A stretch of 63,597 bases of DNA. It comes from Candidatus Altimarinota bacterium. Lineage in GTDB: Bacteria > Patescibacteriota > Gracilibacteria > UBA1369 > 2-02-FULL-48-14. This document shows, in pieces, positions 43,435 through 51,819 of the stretch; position 1 is the first letter of the stretch, and each line of letters opens with the position of its first letter. The stretch spans positions 1 to 63,597 of the forward strand of contig WFTC01000020.1 in NCBI GenBank assembly GCA_015485665.1, given 5' to 3'. A program made the translations under genes and the position numbers. The notes below the pieces were generated by a model that was given only the letters and a program-made list of their open reading frames with translations, was not told where the DNA came from and made no database searches.

Positions 43435-45702
43435 TTAAAGTTTAGGAATATCAAGTTGTATGCTGTAAGCAGCTCCATCATTATATAGAACTACAATTAA
43501 TCTATAAATAACTTCAGCAACTTCAGCTCTGGTCATTGCATTTCCAGGATTAAAATTGCTGTTGGAATTCAAGCTAGGGAAGATATTTTTTTCTAAAGCA
43601 TATTGTACATAAGGCGCATACCACTCCAGATTGTCTACATCTGGGCTTGGATCTTCAATCACAACAGGGTCAACGCTTATGTCCATACTGGTAAATAGCA
43701 TTTTTAGGAATTCAACTCTATTCACTCCTTGTGTAGGTTTAAAGCTGCCATCCGGATAACCTTGTACAACGCCTTTATCTGCGGCGGTTGCAAGATAGTC
43801 TGAGTACCACTCTCCACTTTCTGCAGTATCTTTAAAACTTACTGTTCGTCCAAGCACAAGGTCAAGGTCAAAGCCTGAGAAAATCATTTTTAGAGCTTCA
43901 ATGCGTGATACTTCACGATCTGGCTGGAAAGTGCCGTCAGGGTAGCCGGAGATCGTGCCTTTGCTCCTTAAATAGTTCACGGAGGTATAATAATATGCAG
44001 AACGACTTAAATCTGTAAAGTCTTGAACTTCTATAGCTTTGCTTTCCGTAATTTTCTTTCCATATTTTACTTCCAGTACAATGTCATCAATGTCTGTGGC
44101 GTACAGTTCAACTTCAGCTATGCCTGTTTTAAAGTCATCTGTATGAATTTGTGAAGGAGATAGTGTAGCTTCACCTTCCACTACTTTGATTTCTACTATA
44201 CCGTCTCCTCGAATATCCGGTGTAGGGTTGCCTTCAAGATCCCAAGCTTGAATTTGAATTATTTCTTTTACATTGGGTATGAAATAGCCGTCACTTGCGA
44301 CTCCGAATTTTGCAAAAGGTTGAATGTCATCAATAACGTTGAGTGGGGTTGTTGTAAAAGTTGAACCGCTTACTGTAAAAATTATATTGGTTTCTCCTTC
44401 CAGTTCTCCATAAAGCTCAAGAGTTGCAATGCCTTCTTTAAAGTCTTGTTTATCAAGAAAGTTACGATTCAACTTGGCTACATCTTCTTCGCTGAAACTT
44501 ATATTTATATCTTCAGTAAATTGAGGGTCTTTCAATATTTCACCCATGGCATCGTAAAGTGTTATTTCAATTTGACGTTTATCTCCAGTGAGTATGAAAT
44601 TCGGCATATCTACTTCCATATCTGCAATGTCCATAATAGATATAGAATTAATTTCGGATTCTTCTTCATCTTCATCTTCGTCTTCTAAATCAGTCTCAAT
44701 TGGCTCCTCGGCATCGGATTCAAGCTCATCAATGAGAGCATCCACATTTTCAGAATCCACTTCAATAATATTTTCTTCAGATGGTGTAGATTCTTCAGGA
44801 GCAACATAACTTTCAACATTATATTTTAATACATATTCAGCTGGATCAGACATATAGGCATAAACATTGTCAATCCCCAAACCTTCATTTACCGCACCCC
44901 AAAAATCTAAACCAGCCGCTTCAGCTTCACTCCACGTGAATGGCCAGTAAGGTGTCCAAGGTACATCCTCCAAAGCAAGCTGCCAGTCTAGATGAGCTGT
45001 ATCTGTTGCAGTTTGTCCGCTAAGTGCAATAATTTCTCCCATTTCCACAATATCACCTTCATTGACATAAATATCTGAAAGGTGAGAGTAGGAGAAATAA
45101 ATTGTGGTTTTTTCATCAGGATTATCAGGGCGAGGTGCATTTTCCGTTTTGACTACAATATGATTACCAAAACCGGAAGATTGTTCACGTACTTTAATTA
45201 CTTCTCCAGCTACAGCAGATCTTACGGGTGTGCCTTCAGGTACTATCCAATCAATTCCAGGATGGCTTCCACATCCTACTCCACAACTATCCAACTTATA
45301 ATTGCCTGCATAAGGTACGGTAATATTGTACTGCAAATTCATCTTCTCAATATCTTGAGGATTGCTCCAATCGATATTGCTTATGTCAAAAGTCAAGTTT
45401 TCTTGTGTATATTTAGGTAAAAGGCTTGGAATGAAATTTTCAGGTCCTGCTGCTTTAAGTTCTGAATAGGTCATTTCTCTTTCAGACGAAGATAGCTCCG
45501 TGTAGTCAAGCATTTCATCAAAAGGTGGAACTGCCCCTTCAAAAGTATAATCTGGCTGATCTAAAACCGACCCCATTAACAAATCCGGATAATTGATCTG
45601 AATGCTTCCTATTGACAGAGCCAAAAGGGCTAAAATGCCGCTCAAGCCTCTAAAAATTTTCTTTTTGGATACTTTAGAGAGAAATGATTGTTTTTTTTCC
45701 AT
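43435..45702 (-). CDS. Surface protein: M23-like (LytM) domain, Ig-like region and three SLH domains
   Basis: A 755-residue protein with an N-terminal signal or anchor helix (about 17-35). The M23 domain (about 125-250) has HPGID (His147, Asp151), YSHLSD (His207) and TAHLDWQ, where the usual HxH is His237-x-Asp239, so one zinc ligand is changed. A Glu/Asp-rich linker (about 310-350) and two beta-sandwich-like repeats (about 360-560) follow. Three SLH repeats end the protein (YYTSVNYLRSKGTISGYPDGTFQPDREVSR, then two more). It probably binds or cuts peptidoglycan while tethered to the wall polymer. It has its own promoter. Confidence 0.9.
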   Translation of the reverse strand: MEKKQSFLSKVSKKKIFRGLSGILALLALSIGSIQINYPDLLMGSVLDQPDYTFEGAVPPFDEMLDYTELSSSEREMTYSELKAAGPENFIPSLLPKYTQENLTFDISNIDWSNPQDIEKMNLQYNITVPYAGNYKLDSCGVGCGSHPGIDWIVPEGTPVRSAVAGEVIKVREQSSGFGNHIVVKTENAPRPDNPDEKTTIYFSYSHLSDIYVNEGDIVEMGEIIALSGQTATDTAHLDWQLALEDVPWTPYWPFTWSEAEAAGLDFWGAVNEGLGIDNVYAYMSDPAEYVLKYNVESYVAPEESTPSEENIIEVDSENVDALIDELESDAEEPIETDLEDEDEDEEESEINSISIMDIADMEVDMPNFILTGDKRQIEITLYDAMGEILKDPQFTEDINISFSEEDVAKLNRNFLDKQDFKEGIATLELYGELEGETNIIFTVSGSTFTTTPLNVIDDIQPFAKFGVASDGYFIPNVKEIIQIQAWDLEGNPTPDIRGDGIVEIKVVEGEATLSPSQIHTDDFKTGIAEVELYATDIDDIVLEVKYGKKITESKAIEVQDFTDLSRSAYYYTSVNYLRSKGTISGYPDGTFQPDREVSRIEALKMIFSGFDLDLVLGRTVSFKDTAESGEWYSDYLATAADKGVVQGYPDGSFKPTQGVNRVEFLKMLFTSMDISVDPVVIEDPSPDVDNLEWYAPYVQYALEKNIFPSLNSNSNFNPGNAMTRAEVAEVIYRLIVVLYNDGAAYSIQLDIPKL

Positions 45703-45728
45703 ATTTTTTTATTTTTGTGTATCCTCCC

Positions 45729-45757
45729 ATTATAAGTAAAATTTAAGTTTTTTGCAA
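45729..45757 (-). promoter_or_regulatory. Promoter of the M23/SLH gene
   Basis: Read on -: TTGCAA (45757-45752), 17-bp spacer, TATAAT (45734-45729), ending 26 nt before the ATG at 45702. The -35 hexamer lies immediately upstream of the tsaE ATG on the other strand. Confidence 0.7.
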
Positions 45758-45758
45758 G

Positions 45759-46166
45759 ATGAACTTTTCAAGCAAATCAGCAGATGAAACTCAAGCTTTA
45801 GCTGCAATCTTGTTAAAAAAGTATTCTGAACATCGTATTTGGCTTTTGGAAGGTGAATTGGCTGCAGGAAAGACTGAGGTGGTGAAAGGCTTAGCGAAAG
45901 CTTTGGGTTGTAAAGAAAATATTTTCAGTCCAACTTTTGCCTATTTGCATGAATATGGAAATATATTGTTTCATTATGATCTTTATAGGTTGAAAACTTA
46001 TGATGAAGAACTGATGCAACTTTTAAATGAACACTGTCAGGTAAAAGCACATATTGCGATTGAATGGCCTTCTCGCATGAATTTACAGTTTGCTATGCCA
46101 TACTTGCATATTCAAATAGATCATCAAGGTGGAGATGAACGTCTTATCAAAATTACTCCTCATTAG
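45759..46166 (+). CDS. tsaE: tRNA threonylcarbamoyladenosine biosynthesis ATPase TsaE
   Basis: Small P-loop ATPase that works with TsaB and TsaD to make t6A at position 37 of ANN-reading tRNAs. The 135 residues include Walker A GELAAGKTEVVKGL (about 32-45), the SPTFAYLHEY block (about 62-71), FHYDLYRL (about 76-83) and IAIEWPSRM (about 105-113). The Walker A is GxxAAGKTE rather than the common GxLGAGKTT but keeps the Gly-Lys-Thr core. tsaB and tsaD are not in the window. It is divergent from the M23/SLH gene. Its 3' end overlaps the convergent 3D-domain gene by 14 bases. Confidence 0.92.
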   Translation: MNFSSKSADETQALAAILLKKYSEHRIWLLEGELAAGKTEVVKGLAKALGCKENIFSPTFAYLHEYGNILFHYDLYRLKTYDEELMQLLNEHCQVKAHIAIEWPSRMNLQFAMPYLHIQIDHQGGDERLIKITPH

Positions 46167-47421
46167 CTAAAATTACATAGAGATTCGGCAATGCCAATTG
46201 AGGAAGAGTATTTTCAATTTGATCTCTTTGGTAAGCCATTAAACTTTTTGCTTCATAACGAGATTCAATTATTTTGTTTAAAGCAGAACGTGTTCCTGGG
46301 CCAACATAACCTGCAGCCGGATCATTTTTGTCTGTTACAAGACCTTGCCTTTGTTGGAATTTAAATACTGCATTTTCAGTAACTTCATCAAATATGCCAT
46401 TGGCTTTATAAAGCAGACCCATTCTTACCAGTTCTTCTTGCAGCTTAACAACCAATTCACCACTGTCACCTAGTTTTAAAGCGGAAGCAAATAGAGATGT
46501 ATCTTCAAACAAATCATTGTAACGAGAGAGTAGAATACTGCCACGCTTCAATTGAACACTCTTTAGAGCTTGTTCTTCATTACTCAAAAGCTTATCAAAT
46601 TCAGTGCGGGTCTTGATGCCGAAATGCCCAGCTCCCATTTCAGATGGATCACTTACAATATCAAAGTCACTTTGAAAATTAAATACAGCTTGAGCTACTT
46701 CCGGACCGTAAAAATTGGTGGGTTCGCCCTTATAATAACCCCATTCTATTAGATACTTTACAAGTTCACTAACTTCTTCACTTTCAGTGCCATAATAAAT
46801 ATCCTCTTTGAAATATAGAGGAGAAAGTACTGTTGAATATACAAGGTCTTCAACAGCCAAGAAAGCATCAAAATAAACTTCATCTTCCAAGTCGGGTCTT
46901 ACCCCATAAACAAGTACATCTACGGTTCTTTTGCCCCAATTCAATGCACGTTGAAGACCTTCATCACCATATCCGAACCAAATATCCAAACGATCATATT
47001 CATATCCTCTTTCACCGGCAAGAACAATTGCTCCTCCAACATCTCTGCAAGTTGTTAAGCCCACACCCGGAATATAAAATTTCGTACCAAATTCATAACC
47101 TGCCCTACTTCCATCTTCCAAGGTTCTGTAGCGAGGGCAGGCAATCATACCTGGATAAACCGGCGTTCCATCCGCTCCATTTGTGCCGTTCCCATTCAAA
47201 TAAATATCGCTTTCATAACTTCCTGTTGCATATTTTTCTTGGTTTGGAAGTGGAGAATAGTAGCCTGAAATGACAAATGTTTCCACATAATAGTCTTGAA
47301 TATCCTCAGGAGGAGAGGGCGCTTCTTTTGCAATAGCTATATACCCAATTTCAAGTGGACTTATATAAAATCCAAACATAAGGGTAATGCTAAGAAGACA
47401 GTTTAAAGTTTTTATTTTCAT
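46153..47421 (-). CDS. Secreted 3D-domain protein with peptidoglycan-binding repeats
   Basis: A 422-residue exported protein with a signal peptide (about 1-31). The 3D domain (about 45-170) shows VSGYYSPL, a conserved DVGGAIVLAGERGYEYDRLDIWF stretch and the KRTVDVLVYG end. In MltA- and YabE-type enzymes this fold is a lytic transglycosylase core with catalytic aspartates. Two PG_binding_1 repeats follow, about 215-260 (LVKYLIEWGYYKGE...AVFNFQSDF) and 315-365 (VKLQEELVRMGLLYKANGIFDEVTENAVFKFQQ). It probably remodels peptidoglycan. An extended -10 promoter is present upstream. Confidence 0.88.
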   Translation of the reverse strand: MKIKTLNCLLSITLMFGFYISPLEIGYIAIAKEAPSPPEDIQDYYVETFVISGYYSPLPNQEKYATGSYESDIYLNGNGTNGADGTPVYPGMIACPRYRTLEDGSRAGYEFGTKFYIPGVGLTTCRDVGGAIVLAGERGYEYDRLDIWFGYGDEGLQRALNWGKRTVDVLVYGVRPDLEDEVYFDAFLAVEDLVYSTVLSPLYFKEDIYYGTESEEVSELVKYLIEWGYYKGEPTNFYGPEVAQAVFNFQSDFDIVSDPSEMGAGHFGIKTRTEFDKLLSNEEQALKSVQLKRGSILLSRYNDLFEDTSLFASALKLGDSGELVVKLQEELVRMGLLYKANGIFDEVTENAVFKFQQRQGLVTDKNDPAAGYVGPGTRSALNKIIESRYEAKSLMAYQRDQIENTLPQLALPNLYVILANEE

Positions 47422-47447
47422 TTAATTTTATTTTTTTGTTTCTATAA

Positions 47448-47456
47448 ATTATAGCA
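47448..47456 (-). promoter_or_regulatory. Extended -10 promoter of the 3D-domain gene
   Basis: Read on -: TGC-TATAAT (47456-47448), ending 26 nt before the ATG at 47421. Confidence 0.55.
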
Positions 47457-47511
47457 AAGAAGCTACATTGATTCACGTGTACTTACTTGACTCCTTCCAG
47501 TATTATGCTCT

Positions 47512-49977
47512 TTATATTAAAGCTCCAAGCCTGCGGAAGATTTCTCGTTCTACAAAGGCTTTATCTTTTCCATATTTCAAGCGACTTAATTGTACCAAAG
47601 CATCTGCAATGGCGGGATTGCCGCTTTCAAGATAGGGATTTACCGGAATAATACTGAAAGGTTTTGAAGGTTGGGTGTCAATTGACAGTTTCATTACGGC
47701 TTTATATTTATCTGTATTGATTAAGTCTTGATCAGAAAAAATAGGTGCCATTTCTTTAGCCATATATTCCGCATCTTGCGCTCCTATCTTATAACACATA
47801 ATGGATCCAACATTTCCAAAAACAGCATCTTTCAAGTTGACGCCGGAGCTTCTACGACCGCCGCTCGTTTCCAGCTGTGCAAGATATTGGTGAGCCATAT
47901 TCAAAGATAAACGATACTTACGTGCTTCAGACAATATAACTTCAATTGAGTCGGTTACATAGTTTTGAAATTCATCAATGTACATGAAAAAGTCACGGCG
48001 ATCTTCTTTCGCCATTCTTTGGCGCCTAAGTGCCGCAACTTGTAATTTGGAAACAATAATCATGCCCAATAATTTTGAGTTGATATCTCCAGTCTCTCCT
48101 TTAGACAAGTTTACGAGCAGAATTTTTCCTGTGTTCATACAGTCTGAAATATCAAAAGCGGATTTCGTCTGACCTATGATGTTACGCATGAGTCCGTTTG
48201 TTACAAATTGCCCGAATTTAGATGCAAAATAAGGAATCATTTCTTGTTTTTCTCTTGCACCCGTTTTAGCCATTTGATTCTCCCAAAAAGATTTTACAAT
48301 GGGATTTTGAATATTTTTGGTCTTTTCTTTCTGAAAATCATCATCGGTAAATAAGCGAACGATATCAGTTAAAGCACCTCCTCCTTCGGCTTCCATTAAA
48401 GTCAAACAACCATTTCTGAAATAATCTTGAATGCGTGGACCAAATATTTCTTCATCAAATAGTTTGATCATTATATTCATTGCATCCAATGCAATCATAT
48501 CACGCTCCTCAGGCGTTTCAGCCTCAAGCAAGTTAAGACCCATTGGACGCTCCAAATCACCGGGATTAAAATAAATAACATCATCAGCACGCTCCTTTGG
48601 TATAAAAGGTAATAAATCTTCAATAAGTTGCCCGTGAGGGTCCATAACACATACACCTTTCCCATTTTTAAAATCTTGCCTAATCATAACTTGCAATATG
48701 GATGACTTACCCGTCCCTGTTTGTCCGATTACATAAAAATGTCGAAAACGATCTTCATTCTTCATATAAACTGGAGTGCTGACACCCCTATAAACATTAT
48801 GTCCGAGCAATAAACCTTCTTTAGGTAAATTATGAGGAGGTGGGGCAATTTTATAATTTTGCCAATTTATATTTGGAGCTTTGTTGTATTTTATATTCGG
48901 CAAATGAAAGAGGCTTGCTAATTCTTCAGGTGTAAGAATCATTTTTTTGAAGCGTCTTGGTATATACATATCACGCATTAAAAAATGAGGAATAATATCA
49001 CCGATATATTTATCTCTTGTGCCAAGTGAATTGTTATCAGTTGTAGCGTATTGAGCAAAAGAGGTTTTCATACTTGCCAAGATAGAGTCCGCCTTATCTT
49101 TTCTGTCTGAACTTGCAACTAAGCGTATGATGGTATCAAAGCCAGTTTGAGTATTTTTTTCTTCAATTGCTTTGATTTGCTCATCTAATAAAGGAGTGGT
49201 GCGTCCCGCGCTTTGATCAGGTAAAGATGATTCCGAGCTTCCCCTGAAAATCATTGACAAAAGATCAGAAATCCATTTCAAAGGATTAAAGCTAGCAAGC
49301 AAAGATTCACTATCTTTATTTTCCATAAGATTTTTTGCTATCTCCCTGCCTTCTTTTTGCCAACCATTAGGTTCAGGTTTGAGCATGATTTGAATTACTG
49401 CACCTTCATGAACTTCAAGCTTGGAAAGAGCATTTGTAATCCCGTTTAAAGGATCACTACTCATACGCATATAAGTTTTAATAGGGTATGAGTAAGGTTT
49501 TGTAGTATGCATAAAACAATGTGAAACCGCAGAATCTTCTTGAAAAATGTTATAATCCTCAGTCTCTTCAATATAAGTGTCCGGATAATAAGTTGTAATC
49601 AATTTCTCAACCACCTTTTTAAGATAATTTGGAAGCACAACATAAAAATCTATTCTGCTATCTTTCAGTACATACTCAAAAGAAAGGAAGTCTTGACCTT
49701 TTATTCTTGCACTCCATTTGCCAGCTGCCAAGGAGGATAAAGACTCAAAGAATTGCTTCATAACACCAATGCTTTCTTTGAAATCTGCATTACCACCCAA
49801 GCTTTCACGATCAGCCTCCTTATCTTCTTTGGATTCCTTTTTAGGAATCCTTATCTTTAAAAAAACCATATTCAGGCAACGCTTTTTATTATAAAAAGCA
49901 CGAACGCGCAAGAGCACCATCCATCCGATGAATGCAATGGCTAAGGAAGCGGAAATGACAGTTAAAATTAAGTTCAA
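47512..49977 (-). CDS. Membrane-anchored HerA/TraD-like ATPase, copy 2
   Basis: An 821-residue relative of the ATPase at 12478-15132, with the same layout: an N-terminal membrane helix (about 4-25), a long conserved middle part and an ATPase with Walker A GQTGTGKS (about 417-424), DPHGQLIEDLLPFIP and YIDEFQNY (about 665). The two share long near-identical stretches such as NVYRGV, ERPMGLN and EARKYRLS. The start is TTG at 49977, chosen because it gives the helix directly. It lies last in the DUF5665-dnaE-aspS run, 21 bases after aspS. The copies differ in the middle region and may serve different cargo or form a hetero-oligomer. Confidence 0.85.
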   Translation of the reverse strand: MNLILTVISASLAIAFIGWMVLLRVRAFYNKKRCLNMVFLKIRIPKKESKEDKEADRESLGGNADFKESIGVMKQFFESLSSLAAGKWSARIKGQDFLSFEYVLKDSRIDFYVVLPNYLKKVVEKLITTYYPDTYIEETEDYNIFQEDSAVSHCFMHTTKPYSYPIKTYMRMSSDPLNGITNALSKLEVHEGAVIQIMLKPEPNGWQKEGREIAKNLMENKDSESLLASFNPLKWISDLLSMIFRGSSESSLPDQSAGRTTPLLDEQIKAIEEKNTQTGFDTIIRLVASSDRKDKADSILASMKTSFAQYATTDNNSLGTRDKYIGDIIPHFLMRDMYIPRRFKKMILTPEELASLFHLPNIKYNKAPNINWQNYKIAPPPHNLPKEGLLLGHNVYRGVSTPVYMKNEDRFRHFYVIGQTGTGKSSILQVMIRQDFKNGKGVCVMDPHGQLIEDLLPFIPKERADDVIYFNPGDLERPMGLNLLEAETPEERDMIALDAMNIMIKLFDEEIFGPRIQDYFRNGCLTLMEAEGGGALTDIVRLFTDDDFQKEKTKNIQNPIVKSFWENQMAKTGAREKQEMIPYFASKFGQFVTNGLMRNIIGQTKSAFDISDCMNTGKILLVNLSKGETGDINSKLLGMIIVSKLQVAALRRQRMAKEDRRDFFMYIDEFQNYVTDSIEVILSEARKYRLSLNMAHQYLAQLETSGGRRSSGVNLKDAVFGNVGSIMCYKIGAQDAEYMAKEMAPIFSDQDLINTDKYKAVMKLSIDTQPSKPFSIIPVNPYLESGNPAIADALVQLSRLKYGKDKAFVEREIFRRLGALI

Positions 49978-49998
49978 GTCAGGCGTGGTAAAGAAAGC

Positions 49999-51819
49999 CT
50001 AAATATCATCGGCTATGCTACGAATATGCATTTCTTTAACAGATTCTTCAGGTAGTGGGGAAGGAGCGCCCGTCATCAGATCCTTAGCTTTTGAGTCTTT
50101 TGGGAAGGCTATCACTTCCCTAATATTCTCTTCATCTTGCAATAACATCAAGATCCGATCAAGCCCCCAAGCTATACCTCCATGAGGTGGTGCTCCATAA
50201 GAAAAAGCTTCAAGCATATGTCCGAAACGTCGCTCTATTTCATCATTATTCAAGCCTAAAACTTTAAAAATTTTCTTTTGAACTTCCGGAGAATGTATAC
50301 GAATTGAACCTCCACCTATTTCATTGCCGTTCATGGCTATGTCATATGCTTTTGCAAGAACTTTTTCAGGTTCAGAATCCAGAAGATCAATATGCTCGTC
50401 TTTCGGAGCGGTGAAAGGATGATGAGCTGAACTTAAACGTCCTTCTTCTTTGCTGTATTCAAATAAAGGGAAATCTATAACCCAACAACAAGCAAGTTTA
50501 TTTTTATCACGCATTTGCAGCCTGTCTGCACAAGCAATACGTACTTTCCCAAGAGCATTGCAAGCGGTTTCAAAATCGTCCGCTGTAAAAAATATTATAT
50601 CACCTGTTTTTGCATTCATACGTTCAATCAGGCTATCAATTTCTTTTTCGGATAAAAACTTTGAAATTGGGCTTATTATTCCGTCGTCTGTTAATTTTAT
50701 ATATGCAAGACCCTTAGCGCCATAAATTTTTGCGGTGTCAGTTAATTCATCAATTTCTTTCCTGCTGAATTTTGATTCACAAGGGACGCACAGAGCTTTT
50801 ACAAGACCGCCTTCTTTAATCGCTCTTGTAAATACTTGAAATTCCGATCCAGACAACAAATCAGATACATCTTTAAGTTCCATATCAAAACGCATATCTG
50901 GTTTGTCGGATCCAAATCTGCTCATTGCTTCATGCCAGCTGAGTCTAGGGAAGGGATCAAACAACATTTCTTTTTCGGGACATAATTCCTTGAATAAAGT
51001 TTTTAAAATGTCTTCATTTATGGAAATGATCTCTTCTTCGGAGGAAAAAGACATTTCCATATCAAGCTGAGTGAATTCAGGCTGACGATCTCCACGAGAG
51101 TCTTCATCTCTAAAACAACGTGCAATTTGAAAATATCTATCCATTCCTCCAACCATCAAAAGTTGTTTAAGCTGTTGGGGTGATTGAGGAAGTACATAAA
51201 AAGTTCCGGGATAAAGTCGTGCAGGCACAATAAATTCACGAGAACCTTCAGGTGTACCTTTCAATAAAATAGGTGTTTCAACTTCAACAAAGCCCTTCTC
51301 ATCAAAGAGATCACGGGTGCGTTTTATGAAACGATGGCGAAAAATAATATTATTTTTCATTCTTTCCCTACGCAGATCCAAATAACGATACTTAAGTCGT
51401 ATCTCCTCATTTGCATCTTTTGGGTTGTCAATTTCAAATGGTGGAGTTTTAGATCTATTCAGGATTTGAATATGATCTACAATCACTTCAATTTGACCTG
51501 TTTGTATAGACTTGTTTTCTTGTTTTGTAGGGCGTTTTGAGACGATTCCTGTAACCTTCAAAACGTATTCGTTACGAATCTCTTCCGCAATACGATGAGC
51601 TTCTTGATTCACAGATGGATCAATCGTCAGTTGAGTGAGTCCATGTCGATCTCGCAGATCTATAAATATGAGATCACCATGATCTCTTCTACGATGTACC
51701 CATCCGCTAAGAGTAACGGTTTTGCCCTCGTGTTCGGGCCTGAGGTCATTGCAACTGTGTGTTCTGTACATTTGTAGAAAGCGTTTAATTCGCAGCCATT
51801 TTAGAGCTTTCGCTTTCAT
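49999..51819 (-). CDS. aspS: Aspartyl-tRNA synthetase
   Basis: Charges tRNA-Asp (and tRNA-Asn if the enzyme is non-discriminating). The order is a bacterial OB-fold anticodon domain (GWVHRRRDHGDLIFIDLRD), class II motif 1 near FVEVETPIL, motif 2 ARCFRDEDSRGDRQPEFTQLDMEMSF, a GAD insertion typical of bacterial AspRS, and motif 3 GGIAWGLDRILMLL. The given start overlaps the dnaE stop as ATGA. A later ATG at 51771 gives the more usual N-terminus MYRTHSCNDL, so the 16 extra basic residues are uncertain. Whether a GatCAB route to Asn-tRNA exists cannot be seen here. Confidence 0.95.
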   Translation of the reverse strand: MKAKALKWLRIKRFLQMYRTHSCNDLRPEHEGKTVTLSGWVHRRRDHGDLIFIDLRDRHGLTQLTIDPSVNQEAHRIAEEIRNEYVLKVTGIVSKRPTKQENKSIQTGQIEVIVDHIQILNRSKTPPFEIDNPKDANEEIRLKYRYLDLRRERMKNNIIFRHRFIKRTRDLFDEKGFVEVETPILLKGTPEGSREFIVPARLYPGTFYVLPQSPQQLKQLLMVGGMDRYFQIARCFRDEDSRGDRQPEFTQLDMEMSFSSEEEIISINEDILKTLFKELCPEKEMLFDPFPRLSWHEAMSRFGSDKPDMRFDMELKDVSDLLSGSEFQVFTRAIKEGGLVKALCVPCESKFSRKEIDELTDTAKIYGAKGLAYIKLTDDGIISPISKFLSEKEIDSLIERMNAKTGDIIFFTADDFETACNALGKVRIACADRLQMRDKNKLACCWVIDFPLFEYSKEEGRLSSAHHPFTAPKDEHIDLLDSEPEKVLAKAYDIAMNGNEIGGGSIRIHSPEVQKKIFKVLGLNNDEIERRFGHMLEAFSYGAPPHGGIAWGLDRILMLLQDEENIREVIAFPKDSKAKDLMTGAPSPLPEESVKEMHIRSIADDI

